From contig CAWEPQ010000016.1 of NCBI GenBank assembly GCA_963811055.1, positions 203,463 through 267,462 of the forward strand: 64,000 nt of DNA. The letters are read 5' to 3'. The notes under the pieces are model-generated. The model was not told the DNA's origin, did no database searches, and was given only the letters and a program-made list of their open reading frames with translations. This DNA is from JACVRW01 sp963811055 (GTDB lineage Bacteria; Actinomycetota; Thermoleophilia; Solirubrobacterales; Thermoleophilaceae). Position numbers and translations under genes: made by a program. Of the stretch, positions 1-8,501 are shown piece after piece. How positions within the stretch are numbered: position 1 is the first letter of the stretch; each line of letters starts with the position of its first letter.

Positions 1-30
1 GAGATCGCCGCCGATCGTGAAGGTCTTCAT
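1..30 (-). CDS. Aldo/keto reductase, N-terminal fragment (runs off the window)
   Basis: Only the first ten codons are present, reading MKTFTIGGDL on the minus strand. This matches the opening of bacterial aldo/keto reductases, where a beta-hairpin precedes the NAD(P)H-binding barrel. The ATG overlaps the TGA stop of the upstream indolepyruvate oxidoreductase gene as ATGA, so the two are probably translationally coupled. The rest lies outside the window. The family call rests on ten residues and is tentative. Confidence 0.5.
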   Translation of the reverse strand, partial: MKTFTIGGDL

Positions 31-3000
31 GCCTCCGAGCGTATCGACGCGCCCGTGGCGGGCTCGTCGATCGTCCGGAGCTCCTCCAGGAGCTCCTGCG
101 CGCGGGCGCGGAAGCGCTCGACGCTCTCCAGCTTGATGTCCTCGTAGCCGCGCACCATGTCGGGCAGCTCGCAGAGCTCTACGGCTGTGGCGTGGGTGTC
201 GGGCGTGAGGGCGGCCAGCGCCTCGGACACCAGCTGCTCGTACTCGGCCACCAGGCGGCGCTCCATGCGGCGCACCTTGGCGAGCCCGAACGGGTCGAGC
301 GCCGTGCCGCGCAGGCGGCGCATCGCGCGCAGCAGGCGGAAGGCGGGCACGAACCAGCGTCCGAGCTTGAGCTTGCGCTTGAGGCCCAGCGCTCGCAGGA
401 GCGGCGGGTGGAGGTTGAACCAGATGCGCGCGCCCTCGCCCAGCTCGGCGTCGAGCTTGGCGCGCTCGAACGAGTCCAGGTGGAGGCGGGCGACCTCGTA
501 TTCGTCCTTGTAGGCCATCAGCTTGAAGAGGTTGCGCGCCACTGCCTCGGCCAGCTCGCTGCTACCGGGCACCAGCTCCTGCTCGGCGACCTGCACGCGT
601 CGCACGGCGTCGGCGTAGCGCCGCGCGTAGGCGGCGCTCTGGAACGCGGTGAGCTCGGGCACGCGCGTCTCGACGAGGCGGCGCAGTTCGCCGGCGTCGC
701 CATCGACGGCCAGGTCCACCAGCTCGCGCTCGCGCTCCGACAGCTCGGGCGCCTCGGGCTCGGGCGCGCGGGTGGCGGCCTCGACGGCGTCCGGGCGGGC
801 CACCACGGCCCGTCCCCATGCGAACGCGGCCAGGTTCTTCTCGACCGCGGCCCCGTTGAGGCGGATCGCCTGCTCGAGGGCCCCGAGGGACACCGGAAGC
901 ACGCCGCGCTGGAAGGCCGCGCCGAGCGCCAGCGTGTTGGCCATCATGTGGTCGCCGAATAGCCGCTCGGACAGCCCCTGCGCGTCGAGATAGAGGTTGA
1001 GCTCGCGGCGCGTGACCGCGTCGATGCGGTCCAGCTGGCCGGACAGCTCGGGGAAGCGCTCGCCGGGATCGATCACCATGCGGCCGGTGGGCACCGCGTT
1101 GGTGGACACCACCGCCACCGTGCGCGCCGGGGTGGCCGTGGCGAGGTTCGAGTCCGCCGACGCGCCGAGGAGGTCGAAGCCGAGGTACACGTCCACGCTG
1201 CCGGCGGGAGCCTTGCTCGCCGAGGCGAGCTCGGTGCGCGAGATGCGCAGGTCGGACACCACCGGGCCGCCCTTCTGCGAGAGGCCGGTCTGGTCGAGGC
1301 CGCGCACCTGAAGGCCGTCGATCAGGGCGGCCATGCCCAGCACCTGACTCACGGTCACCACACCCGTGCCGCCGATCCCCATCATGCGCACGCCGCACTC
1401 GGCGTCGCTCACCACGCGCTCGGGGTCCGGCAGCGACGCCGGGGGCGCCGGCGCCTCCACGCGCGCCACCTTGCCGGGCACCACGGTCAGGAACGAGGGG
1501 CAGTCGCCCTCCACGCACGAGTAGTCCTTGTTGCACGAGGCCTGATGGATCTGCGTCTTGCGGCCGAACTCGGTCTCCACCGGCACCACCGACAGACAGC
1601 TGGACTTCTTGCCGCAGTCGCCGCAGCCCTCGCACACGCGCTCGTTGATCCAGATCCGCTCCACGGGGTCGGGAGCCTTGCCGCGCTTGCGCTTGCGGCG
1701 CAGCTCGGCGGCGCATTCCTGGTCGTGGATCAGCACGGTCACGCCGTCCACCTCGGCCAGCTCGCGCTGGGCCTCGAGCAGGTCGCCGCGGTCGCGCAGC
1801 TCCGCGATCGCCGACAGCTTGACGCCGCGATAGCGCTCGGGCTCCTCCGTGGTCACGATGATGCGCCGCACGCCCTCCAGCTCGAGCCAGCGGGTGAGCT
1901 CGGGCACGCTCATGCCGCCCTCCACGTTCTGGCCGCCGGTCATGGCCACGGCGCCGTTGAAGAGCAGCTTGTAGGTGATGTTCACCCCGGACGCCACGGC
2001 GGCGCGCACGGCCAGCGACCCTGAGTGGTGGAAGGTGCCGTCGCCGATGTTCTGGACGAGGTGGCGGTCGTCGGTGAAGGGCTCCATGCCGATCCACTGC
2101 GCGCCCTCGCCGCCCATCTGCGTGATGCCGGTGATCTCGCCCTTGCCCTCGGGGTTGAGCAGCACCATCGTGTGGCAGCCGATGCCGGCGCCCACGAGCG
2201 TGCCCTCCGGGGCCTTGGTCGAGCTGTTGTGGGGGCAGCCCGAGCAGAAGAACGGCGAGCGCGCCGCCATCGGCAGCGGTCGCGGCCGGGCGGCAATCTC
2301 ATCGAGGGCGCGCAGACCGCTCTCGACCGAGGGCAGCTCGACGCGCGAGCGGAGGCGTGCCGCGACGGCGCGGGCCACCATGTCGGCGTCGAGGTCGAGC
2401 TCGGCGGGCAGGAGCACCTCGCCGCGCTCGTCGCGCTTGCCCACGATCCGGGGCGCATGCGCGATGCCGTAGAGCACCTCCTTGAGGGAGCTCTCCACGA
2501 ACGGGCCCTTCTCCTCCACCACCAGGATCTCGTCGAGGCCGTGGGCGAACGCGCGCACCGTTTCCGGCTCCAGCGGCCAGATCATCCCGAGCTTGAGGAT
2601 CCGCACCCCGGCGCGCTCCAGCTCGCGCTCCTCGAGACCGAGCCGGCGGAGAGCGTGACGCAGGTCGTAGTGGGCCTTGCCGGCGGTCACGATGCCGAGC
2701 CAGGCGTCGCGGGCGCCGTCCACGCGGTTCACGTCGTTGGCGCGCGCGTAGGCGAGCGCGAGCTCGGTGCGCGGTCCCAGGAGGGTCCGCTCCATGTCGA
2801 GCGAGGCCGGGGCGAGCAGGTTGGCGTTGGGCACGTGCTCGTAGGGACGTCCCTGCCAGATGACCTCGGGCAGCTGCGGGACCACGCGGTCCGGGCCCAC
2901 GTCGGCGGTGCCGGACGCGTCGGCCACGCTCGTGACGATCTTGAACCCGCACCAGAGCCCGGAGGCGCGCGAGCAGGCGTACGCGTGGAGACCAAGGTCC

Positions 3001-3632
3001 AGCACGTCCTGCACGTCGCCGGGCGCGAACACCGGCATGTGGAGGCTGGCGAGCAGCGACTCGGACGCGCTCGGGATCGTGGAGGACTTGCAGCTCGGGT
3101 CGTCGCCCACAACGGCGAGGGCGCCGCCGGTGCGGGACACGCCGACGAAGTTGCCGTGGCGCAGGGAGTCGGCCGCGCGGTCGAGGCCCGGCGCCTTGCC
3201 GTACCACATGGCCAGCACGCCGTCGTAGCGCGAGCCGGGCAGCTGCCCGGCCAGCTGGCTGCCCCAGGCGGACGTGGCGCCGAGCTCCTCGTTCAGGCCC
3301 GGCACGTGCCGCACGTGGTGCTCCGCGCACAGCTCGGCGCGGCGCTGAAGCTCCTGGTCGAACCCGCCGAGCGGCGAGCCCTGATAGCCCGACACGAGCG
3401 TGCCGGTGAGCAGGCCGCGGGCGCGATCGGCGCGATGCTGGTCGAGCACAAGCCGCACGAGGCCCTGTACGCCCGTGAGCAGCACGCGGCCCTCGTCGAG
3501 CAGGTACTTGTCGTCGAGCGTGACCTCGCGGCGCTCGTCCTGGCGACGTCCGCGCAGGGACGTGCCGCGGCGGCGCTCTGAGCGCTGCTGCCTACGCCTG
3601 TCCGGACGATCGCGAAGCGCGGTCGGATTCAC
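27..3632 (-). CDS. Indolepyruvate ferredoxin oxidoreductase, fused alpha/beta subunits
   Basis: About 1,200 residues. The enzyme oxidatively decarboxylates aryl or branched-chain 2-oxoacids to acyl-CoA, using thiamine diphosphate and passing electrons to ferredoxin. The N-terminal part has pyruvate-ferredoxin-oxidoreductase-type domains with SGCPHNSS near residue 462. A cysteine-rich iron-sulfur region follows (CEGCGDCGKKSSC near 665, then CNKDYSC). The gamma-type domain starts near GIGGTGVV (about 754). A C-terminal extension of about 200 residues is also typical of single-chain forms. The first 36 residues are Arg-rich and poorly conserved-looking; conservation appears to begin at VTLDDKYLLDEG, but that Val is GTC, so the ATG at 3632 is kept. 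The neighbouring Leu/Val dehydrogenase would supply 2-oxoacids. Confidence 0.9.
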   Translation of the reverse strand: MNPTALRDRPDRRRQQRSERRRGTSLRGRRQDERREVTLDDKYLLDEGRVLLTGVQGLVRLVLDQHRADRARGLLTGTLVSGYQGSPLGGFDQELQRRAELCAEHHVRHVPGLNEELGATSAWGSQLAGQLPGSRYDGVLAMWYGKAPGLDRAADSLRHGNFVGVSRTGGALAVVGDDPSCKSSTIPSASESLLASLHMPVFAPGDVQDVLDLGLHAYACSRASGLWCGFKIVTSVADASGTADVGPDRVVPQLPEVIWQGRPYEHVPNANLLAPASLDMERTLLGPRTELALAYARANDVNRVDGARDAWLGIVTAGKAHYDLRHALRRLGLEERELERAGVRILKLGMIWPLEPETVRAFAHGLDEILVVEEKGPFVESSLKEVLYGIAHAPRIVGKRDERGEVLLPAELDLDADMVARAVAARLRSRVELPSVESGLRALDEIAARPRPLPMAARSPFFCSGCPHNSSTKAPEGTLVGAGIGCHTMVLLNPEGKGEITGITQMGGEGAQWIGMEPFTDDRHLVQNIGDGTFHHSGSLAVRAAVASGVNITYKLLFNGAVAMTGGQNVEGGMSVPELTRWLELEGVRRIIVTTEEPERYRGVKLSAIAELRDRGDLLEAQRELAEVDGVTVLIHDQECAAELRRKRKRGKAPDPVERIWINERVCEGCGDCGKKSSCLSVVPVETEFGRKTQIHQASCNKDYSCVEGDCPSFLTVVPGKVARVEAPAPPASLPDPERVVSDAECGVRMMGIGGTGVVTVSQVLGMAALIDGLQVRGLDQTGLSQKGGPVVSDLRISRTELASASKAPAGSVDVYLGFDLLGASADSNLATATPARTVAVVSTNAVPTGRMVIDPGERFPELSGQLDRIDAVTRRELNLYLDAQGLSERLFGDHMMANTLALGAAFQRGVLPVSLGALEQAIRLNGAAVEKNLAAFAWGRAVVARPDAVEAATRAPEPEAPELSERERELVDLAVDGDAGELRRLVETRVPELTAFQSAAYARRYADAVRRVQVAEQELVPGSSELAEAVARNLFKLMAYKDEYEVARLHLDSFERAKLDAELGEGARIWFNLHPPLLRALGLKRKLKLGRWFVPAFRLLRAMRRLRGTALDPFGLAKVRRMERRLVAEYEQLVSEALAALTPDTHATAVELCELPDMVRGYEDIKLESVERFRARAQELLEELRTIDEPATGASIRSEA

Positions 3633-3733
3633 TCGTTTCTCCCTCGTTCCATGCTGGCGGCCAGCCTATGGCAAAGAGAACTTACCATTGACGGCTCCCG
3701 GAAGCCATTCCTCCACTATTGGTCCGGTTCCCG

Positions 3734-3762
3734 TTGATGTCAAGCGGAACACGCGTTATGGT
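3734..3762 (+). promoter_or_regulatory. Candidate leaderless promoter of the Leu/Val dehydrogenase gene
   Basis: TTGATG (3734-3739) and TATGGT (3757-3762) are separated by 17 bp, a good sigma-70-type arrangement. The predicted start of transcription, 7-9 bp past the -10, falls at or next to the ATG at 3771. No convincing Shine-Dalgarno lies between, so the mRNA is probably leaderless. This is a sequence-based prediction only. Confidence 0.5.
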
Positions 3763-3770
3763 CAAGAGCA

Positions 3771-4847
3771 ATGACCATTTCAGCTCGGCCTCCGCTCCGC
3801 ACATCTCTCGCACTGGCCGACGACGACCACGAGCGAATCGTGATCCGCCAGGATCAGGCCACGGGAATGCGCTTTATCGTGGCCGTGCACTCCACGGTCC
3901 TGGGGCCTGCACTCGGGGGCCTGCGCCTCAAGCGCTACCCGGGCGGGCTCACCGAGGCGCTGGCCGACGTGATGTGCCTTGCCCGCACGATGACGCTCAA
4001 GGCCTCGGCAGCCGGCCTCGCGCTCGGCGGAGGCAAGGCCGTGATGATCGACGACGGCCTGACCGACACCCGCGACGCCCGCCTCGTCCAAGCCGCCGGC
4101 GTGATCCACGAGCTGGACGGCGCCTACATCACCGCCGAGGACATCGGCACCAGCACCGCGGACATGGACCTGATGTCGCGGCACACCCCGTACGTCGTGG
4201 GCCGCTCCGTGGGCCGGGGCGGAGGCGGCGACCCCTCCCCCGTCACAGCCGAGACGGTCTTCCAGGCGATGCGCCGCGGGCTCGGCGCAGCCACAGACTC
4301 CGACGACCCGGGCGACCGGCGCGTGGGCGTGATCGGCCTCGGCAAGGTCGGCTACGCGCTGGCGGCGCGACTGGCGTCCGCCGGCGCGGACGTGGTGGCC
4401 TGCGATCTCGATGAGGCGCGCACGGAGCGCTGCGCCGCCGAACACGGGATCCGGATGGCGCCGTCGGCCGAAGCGGTGCTCGCCATGCCGCTCGATGTGG
4501 TGGCTCCCTGCGCCGCGGGCGGCATGATCGACGACGCGCTCGCCCGCGCGCTGGACTGCCGCGTGGTGGCCGGCGCCGCCAACAACCCCCTCACGAGCCG
4601 CGAGGTCGCTTGGACGCTGGCCCGCCGCGGCATCCTCTACGTGCCCGACTTCCTCGCCAACTGCGGCGGCCTGATCCACGTGGCCGGCGAGTGGTACGGC
4701 CAGGAGGGCCCGGACGAGAGCGTCCTCGTGGAGCGCGCCATGGACGGACTGGAGCGCGCGATCGCCACGGCCGAGGCCGAGGGCTCCACGCCGGTGGACG
4801 TGGCCGAGCGCCAGGCGCTCGAGCGCGTGGCCTCCGCCCGCACGTGA
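3771..4847 (+). CDS. Leucine/valine dehydrogenase (Glu/Leu/Phe/Val family)
   Basis: 358 residues. It catalyses reversible NAD-dependent oxidative deamination of branched-chain amino acids to 2-oxoacids plus ammonia. The two lysines of the family active site are K77 (in TLKASAAG) and K89 (in LGGGKA), matching the substrate and catalytic lysines of Bacillus leucine dehydrogenase. The Rossmann motif GVIGLGKVGYALAARL lies near residue 187. Length is normal. The divergent upstream gene encodes a 2-oxoacid ferredoxin oxidoreductase and the downstream gene a FadR-type regulator, consistent with amino-acid catabolism. Exact substrate preference (Leu, Val or Phe) cannot be read from sequence alone. 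Confidence 0.9.
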   Translation: MTISARPPLRTSLALADDDHERIVIRQDQATGMRFIVAVHSTVLGPALGGLRLKRYPGGLTEALADVMCLARTMTLKASAAGLALGGGKAVMIDDGLTDTRDARLVQAAGVIHELDGAYITAEDIGTSTADMDLMSRHTPYVVGRSVGRGGGGDPSPVTAETVFQAMRRGLGAATDSDDPGDRRVGVIGLGKVGYALAARLASAGADVVACDLDEARTERCAAEHGIRMAPSAEAVLAMPLDVVAPCAAGGMIDDALARALDCRVVAGAANNPLTSREVAWTLARRGILYVPDFLANCGGLIHVAGEWYGQEGPDESVLVERAMDGLERAIATAEAEGSTPVDVAERQALERVASART

Positions 4848-4891
4848 TCGCCCGAGTCCCGCTTGCCGACCGGCCATATACTCGCGCCGGT

Positions 4892-5683
4892 TTGCAGAGC
4901 GACTTCGAACCGGTCGCCACACGGCGCACCTTCGAGGAGGCCGTCGAGCAGATAGCGGAGAAGGTCAAGGCCGGCGACCTGCACGTGGGCGACCGCCTCC
5001 CCTCCGAGCGCGAGCTGGCCGCGCGCATGCAGATCAGCCGCCCGACCCTGCGCGAGGCGATCAAGGTGCTGGCCGAGGCCGGCGTGCTCGACGTCCGGCG
5101 CGGACAGGCCGGCGGGATCTTCGTGGCCTCCGAGCTCATACCGCGCGAGCTGCTGCGCAGCCGCCAGGAGATCCGCGTGAGCGAGGTGGCGGGCGTGCTC
5201 GAGGCGCGCAGGCTGCTCGAGCCGCGCGTGGCCCAGCTGGCGGCGGTGCACGCGAGCGAGGACGACTTCGCGGTGATGGCGGCGCTGATCGAGCGCAAGC
5301 GCGAGCTCGCGCGTCGCGACGACGTGCTTCGCCACGAGGACCTCTTCCTCCAGCTCGATCTCAAGTTCCACCTCGCCATGGCGCACGCCACGCGCAACTC
5401 CACCGTGGTGTCGCTGATGCGCAGCCTCTTCAAGCGCCTCGAGATCGCGCGCGACATGGCCGTGCACGCCCCGCCGGTGCCCGACTGGGTGATCGACGTG
5501 CACGAGCGCACGCTGGCCGCGATCCGCAGCGCCGACTTCCCCGCGATCGAGGAAGTGATGGACGAGCACCTGGCCCAGCTCGAGCAGATCTGGGAGCAGG
5601 AGACCGGCCGCGGCCTGGTTCGGCCGCTGCCCGACTTCCTCCAGCCCGTGGCCGACCGCTCGCGCGCGCTCCGCTCGGGCTAG
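4892..5683 (+). CDS. FadR/GntR-family transcriptional regulator
   Basis: About 260 residues. An N-terminal winged helix-turn-helix (GDRLPSERELAARMQISRPT) is followed by an all-helical FCD ligand-binding domain containing the metal-binding-type pattern DLKFHLAMAHAT. Such regulators respond to small carboxylates and repress catabolic genes. The start is uncertain: TTG at 4892 gives MQSDFEPV, while GTG at 4844 overlaps the dehydrogenase stop as GTGA. A good -10 hexamer TATACT at 4877-4882 argues for the shorter form. It probably controls the adjacent amino-acid catabolism genes; that is inferred from position only. Confidence 0.85.
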   Translation: MQSDFEPVATRRTFEEAVEQIAEKVKAGDLHVGDRLPSERELAARMQISRPTLREAIKVLAEAGVLDVRRGQAGGIFVASELIPRELLRSRQEIRVSEVAGVLEARRLLEPRVAQLAAVHASEDDFAVMAALIERKRELARRDDVLRHEDLFLQLDLKFHLAMAHATRNSTVVSLMRSLFKRLEIARDMAVHAPPVPDWVIDVHERTLAAIRSADFPAIEEVMDEHLAQLEQIWEQETGRGLVRPLPDFLQPVADRSRALRSG

Positions 5684-5693
5684 CCTCCCGGGG

Positions 5694-6554
5694 GTGACCG
5701 CCCCGCTCCTCGTAGTCGACGCGCCCTCCATGCTCTACCGCGCGTTCTACGCGCTGCCCGACACCATCACCGGCAAGGACGACCAGCCCGTCAACGCGCT
5801 GCTCGGCATGGCCAACCTGGTGTTGCGCGAGGTGGAGGAGCACTCGCCGCGGGCGGTGGTGCTGTGCTTCGGCCCCGACGCTGCCGAGTACCGCGTGGAG
5901 CTCTACGACGGCTACCACGCAGAGCGCCCCGAGGTGCCCGACCTGCTGGCGCCCCAGTTCGCCGACTCTCGCGACTTCTTCGAGGCCTTCGGCTGGACGG
6001 TGGCGTGGCACGAAACGCTCGAGGCCGACGACCTGCTCGGCACCTATGCCCGGCTGGAGGCCGAGGCCGGCGGCAGCGTGCTCGTCATGACGGGGGACCG
6101 AGACATGTTCCAGTGCGCCACCGACCGGGTGACCGTGCTCTACGTGCGCACCGGCGGGCGCGGAGCCGAGGCTGTGGGACCGGCCGAGGTGCGCGAGCGC
6201 TACGGCGTGGAGCCCATCCAGGTGCCCGACTTCATCGCGCTGCGCGGAGACCCCTCCGACGGCATCCCCGGCGCGCGCGGGATCGGCGAGAAGACCGCCG
6301 CCGAGCTGCTCAAGCGCCACGGCTCGCTCGAGGCGGCCCTGGACGGAGCCATGCGCGAATCGAAGCCGAGCATCCGCAAGGCGCTGCTCGACCAGCGCGA
6401 CGAGCTGCTGCGCTTCAAGGACATCGCGACGCTCCGCGACGCCGGCGTGAAGCCCCCGCCGGATGGTGCCACCGACTTCGCGGCGGCCGCCGCCGCTGCG
6501 CGCGAGCGCGGCATCAACCGGCTGGCGAGCCGTTTGGAAGAGCTGGGAGGCTAG
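5694..6554 (+). CDS. 5'-3' exonuclease (PolA-type exonuclease domain, stand-alone)
   Basis: 286 residues, GTG start. This is the FEN/5'-3' exonuclease domain of DNA polymerase I without polymerase. Acidic metal-binding motifs are visible: VVDAPSMLYRAF at the N terminus, LEADDLLG, MTGDRDMFQ and LRGDPSDGIPG. A helix-3-turn-helix DNA-binding segment (ARGIGEKTAAELL) follows. It would remove RNA primers or flaps during replication and repair. It begins 10 bp after the GntR gene, so may be co-transcribed with it. Stand-alone forms like this are common in Actinobacteria beside a full-length PolA. Confidence 0.9.
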   Translation: MTAPLLVVDAPSMLYRAFYALPDTITGKDDQPVNALLGMANLVLREVEEHSPRAVVLCFGPDAAEYRVELYDGYHAERPEVPDLLAPQFADSRDFFEAFGWTVAWHETLEADDLLGTYARLEAEAGGSVLVMTGDRDMFQCATDRVTVLYVRTGGRGAEAVGPAEVRERYGVEPIQVPDFIALRGDPSDGIPGARGIGEKTAAELLKRHGSLEAALDGAMRESKPSIRKALLDQRDELLRFKDIATLRDAGVKPPPDGATDFAAAAAAARERGINRLASRLEELGG

Positions 6555-6556
6555 GC

Positions 6557-7063
6557 ATGGAGCGCGACGAGCTGCGAGCGGTTCAGACCCCGCTCAAGGA
6601 GCACTACCGGGGAGAGCCCGAGGCCGCGCTCGTGACGCTGTCGGCCACGGGCACGCTCGGCGAGGGCGTGTCCTGCTCGGTCCAGACCGGCCGCGCCCTT
6701 GCCGAGGCCGGCCTGCATCCGGCCACGGGCGGCGACGGAACCCTTCTCTGCTCGGGCGACATGCTGCTCGAGGCGCTCGTGGCGTGCGCCGGCGTGACCC
6801 TCGGCGCGGTGGCCACCTCGCTCGGGCTCGAGGTGCGGTCGGGCGTCGTGCGCGCGGAGGGCGAGCTCGACTTCCGCGGCACGCTGGGCGTGGACCGCGA
6901 GGCCCCGGTGGGCTTCACCTCGATCCGCATGGACTTCCAGCTGGACACCGACGCGTCCGAGGATGAGCTCGCGACGCTGCAGAAGCTGACCGAGCGCTAC
7001 TGCGTCGTCTACCAGACCCTGGCCGGCGGTCCGGAGCTGGTCACGAGCTTCACGGCCGGCTAG
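6557..7063 (+). CDS. OsmC family peroxide-detoxifying protein
   Basis: 168 residues. ATG is preceded by GGGAGG (6545-6550) at 6 bp, a strong ribosome-binding site. OsmC/Ohr proteins reduce organic hydroperoxides using two cysteines. Here C77 (in LVACAGVTL) and C149 (in TERYCVVYQ) sit where the family's pair is expected. It starts 2 bp after the exonuclease stop, so the two are likely one operon. The substrate (organic peroxide or another thiol target) is unknown. Its 3' end overlaps the convergent SnoaL-like pseudogene by 4 bp. Confidence 0.85.
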   Translation: MERDELRAVQTPLKEHYRGEPEAALVTLSATGTLGEGVSCSVQTGRALAEAGLHPATGGDGTLLCSGDMLLEALVACAGVTLGAVATSLGLEVRSGVVRAEGELDFRGTLGVDREAPVGFTSIRMDFQLDTDASEDELATLQKLTERYCVVYQTLAGGPELVTSFTAG

Positions 7064-7408
7064 GCATCCAGCCCAACAGCTTCGAGCGCGTCCTCGCGCT
7101 CCTGGTACATCGAGAGGCGCTCGACGGCACCGTCGCGGAACGTCCAGACCCAGGTCACGCGCGCCTGCACCTGGATCCCGTCACGCCCGGTGAGGTGCAT
7201 GGTCCACGGCACCACCACATTGGCGCCAGCGTCGATGAACTCGTGCGGCTCGATGCGGGCCGACTCCCAACTGTCGGTGATCTCGCTCCAGAACGCCTCG
7301 ATCCGGTCTCGGCCGTAGACACCGTTCAGCGGCCCGGCGGCACGGGAGAGGTCCAGCTCGAAGTCCGGGGTGGCCGCGTCGCACGATGTCCACGTTCTCC
7401 TGTGACAT
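7060..7408 (-). pseudogene. SnoaL-like/NTF2-fold protein, internally deleted and frameshifted
   Basis: It opens MSQENVDIVRR, the characteristic start of a SnoaL-like family abundant in Thermoleophilia. The frame is then lost. The rest of the domain continues in another frame from about 7376, with PDFELDLSRAAGPL, then ARIEPHEFIDAG, VTWVWTFRDGAVE and MYQERED, ending at TAG (7060-7062). Compared with family members the first helix after MSQENVDIVRR is missing, so this is a deletion of tens of bases not divisible by three rather than a single miscall. The product cannot fold normally. It sits 11 bp downstream of the tetR gene on the same strand. Confidence 0.75.
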
Positions 7409-7419
7409 CGCGGCCGACG

Positions 7420-7971
7420 CTAGCCGAAGATGCCCGCGGTGAACCTGGCCGCGGCCTCCAGCACGACGGGCTTCGGCACGTCAGGGTGGTCGATCCACCA
7501 GAGCGCGAGACCGGCCAGCCCGGTCCTGAGCAGCTCGGCGGTCGGCTCCACCTGCTCCGCCGGAATCCCCCCGCCAACACTGCCGGCCACGAAGCCGGCC
7601 ATCACCTCGCGGGCGCGCCGGGTCACGCGGAGGCGGAGCGCCTGGATCTCCTCGTCGCCGGCGCTGTCGCGGAAGAGCATGAGCCACGCGTGCTGGTTTT
7701 CCCGGACGTAGTCCAGCCAGATCTCGAGGATCGCGTGGATGTCGGGTTCGCCGGGTCCCTCCAGGAAGCTGGGGAGGTCTGCCTCGTGCTTCTCGAGCAG
7801 CGCCATGTAGAGAGCCTTCTTCGATGCGAAGTGGCGATAGACCATCGGCTTGGTGACCCCAGCGGCAGCGGCCACGTCGTCCAGTCGGGCGCCGTCGTAG
7901 CCGCGCTCGGCGAAGAGCCGCCCCGCTGATCGGAAGATCACCTCACGCCGCTCGGGAGCAGAGATTCGCAC
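7420..7971 (-). CDS. TetR family transcriptional regulator
   Basis: 183 residues. The N-terminal helix-turn-helix is clear: ERREVIFRSAGRLFAERGYD, then DDVAAAAGVTKPMVYRHF. The C-terminal half is a helical ligand-binding domain with aromatic residues (WLDYVREN, ALWWIDHPD). It is divergent from the cupin gene at 8010. The 38-bp gap holds a perfect palindrome (7973-7988) that is likely its operator, giving control of itself and the cupin gene. The ligand is unknown. Confidence 0.9.
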   Translation of the reverse strand: MRISAPERREVIFRSAGRLFAERGYDGARLDDVAAAAGVTKPMVYRHFASKKALYMALLEKHEADLPSFLEGPGEPDIHAILEIWLDYVRENQHAWLMLFRDSAGDEEIQALRLRVTRRAREVMAGFVAGSVGGGIPAEQVEPTAELLRTGLAGLALWWIDHPDVPKPVVLEAAARFTAGIFG

Positions 7972-7972
7972 G

Positions 7973-7988
7973 GTTACTAAAGAGTAAC
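7973..7988. promoter_or_regulatory. TetR operator, perfect inverted repeat
   Basis: GTTACT-AAAG-AGTAAC is a perfect 6-bp inverted repeat with a 4-bp spacer. It starts one base upstream of the tetR start codon and 22 bp before the cupin ATG. Position and symmetry fit a TetR dimer site controlling both genes. A possible cupin -10 (TACGTT, about 7998-8003) lies just downstream of it. Confidence 0.75.
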
Positions 7989-8009
7989 TTAAGCTGCTAC
8001 GTTACCCGC

Positions 8010-8501
8010 ATGACCCCCACGACGCACGACCCCGTTCACCGCGCGCGCTACTCGTTCGAGCCGGACGGCGAGAACCTGTACGTGGACACCTGGCTCGAGC
8101 CGGGAGGAGGATTGCCTCCCCATCTCCATCCCAACCAGGAGGAGGTCTGGTCGGTGCTCGACGGCGAGGTGCGCTTCCAGCTGGGCAACGACAAGCGTGT
8201 GATCGGCCCTCAGGACGGCGAGATCCTGGTGGCGCCCGGCACCAAGCACGGCATCGAGAGCGTGATGGACCGCGACGCCCACCTGCGCTGCCACGTGCGC
8301 CCCGGCCGTCAGCTCCAGTCGTTCCTCGAGGACAGCGCGGCTGCCGCACGTGAGGGCCTCTTCATGAAGGGCGGCATCCCCCGCAGCCTGCGCGGCGCGC
8401 GCTGGGCCGCCGGCTTCCTCAAGCAGCACCGCGACGACGTGGTGATGACGTTCCCGCCGCGCCCGGTGCAGTCGGCGATGATCGCCCTGCTCGCGCGCTA
8501 G
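8010..8501 (+). CDS. Cupin domain protein
   Basis: 163 residues. A single cupin beta-barrel is visible: motif 1 has PPHLHPNQEEVWSVLDGEV (H, H, E metal ligands) and motif 2 has APGTKHGIESV. Such small cupins can be dioxygenases, isomerases or binding proteins; none can be chosen here. The C-terminal part (KGGIPRSLRGARWAAGFLKQ) is helical and typical of a subgroup that follows TetR regulators. It is probably repressed through the palindrome at 7973-7988. Its stop overlaps that of the convergent VOC gene. Confidence 0.8.
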   Translation: MTPTTHDPVHRARYSFEPDGENLYVDTWLEPGGGLPPHLHPNQEEVWSVLDGEVRFQLGNDKRVIGPQDGEILVAPGTKHGIESVMDRDAHLRCHVRPGRQLQSFLEDSAAAAREGLFMKGGIPRSLRGARWAAGFLKQHRDDVVMTFPPRPVQSAMIALLAR

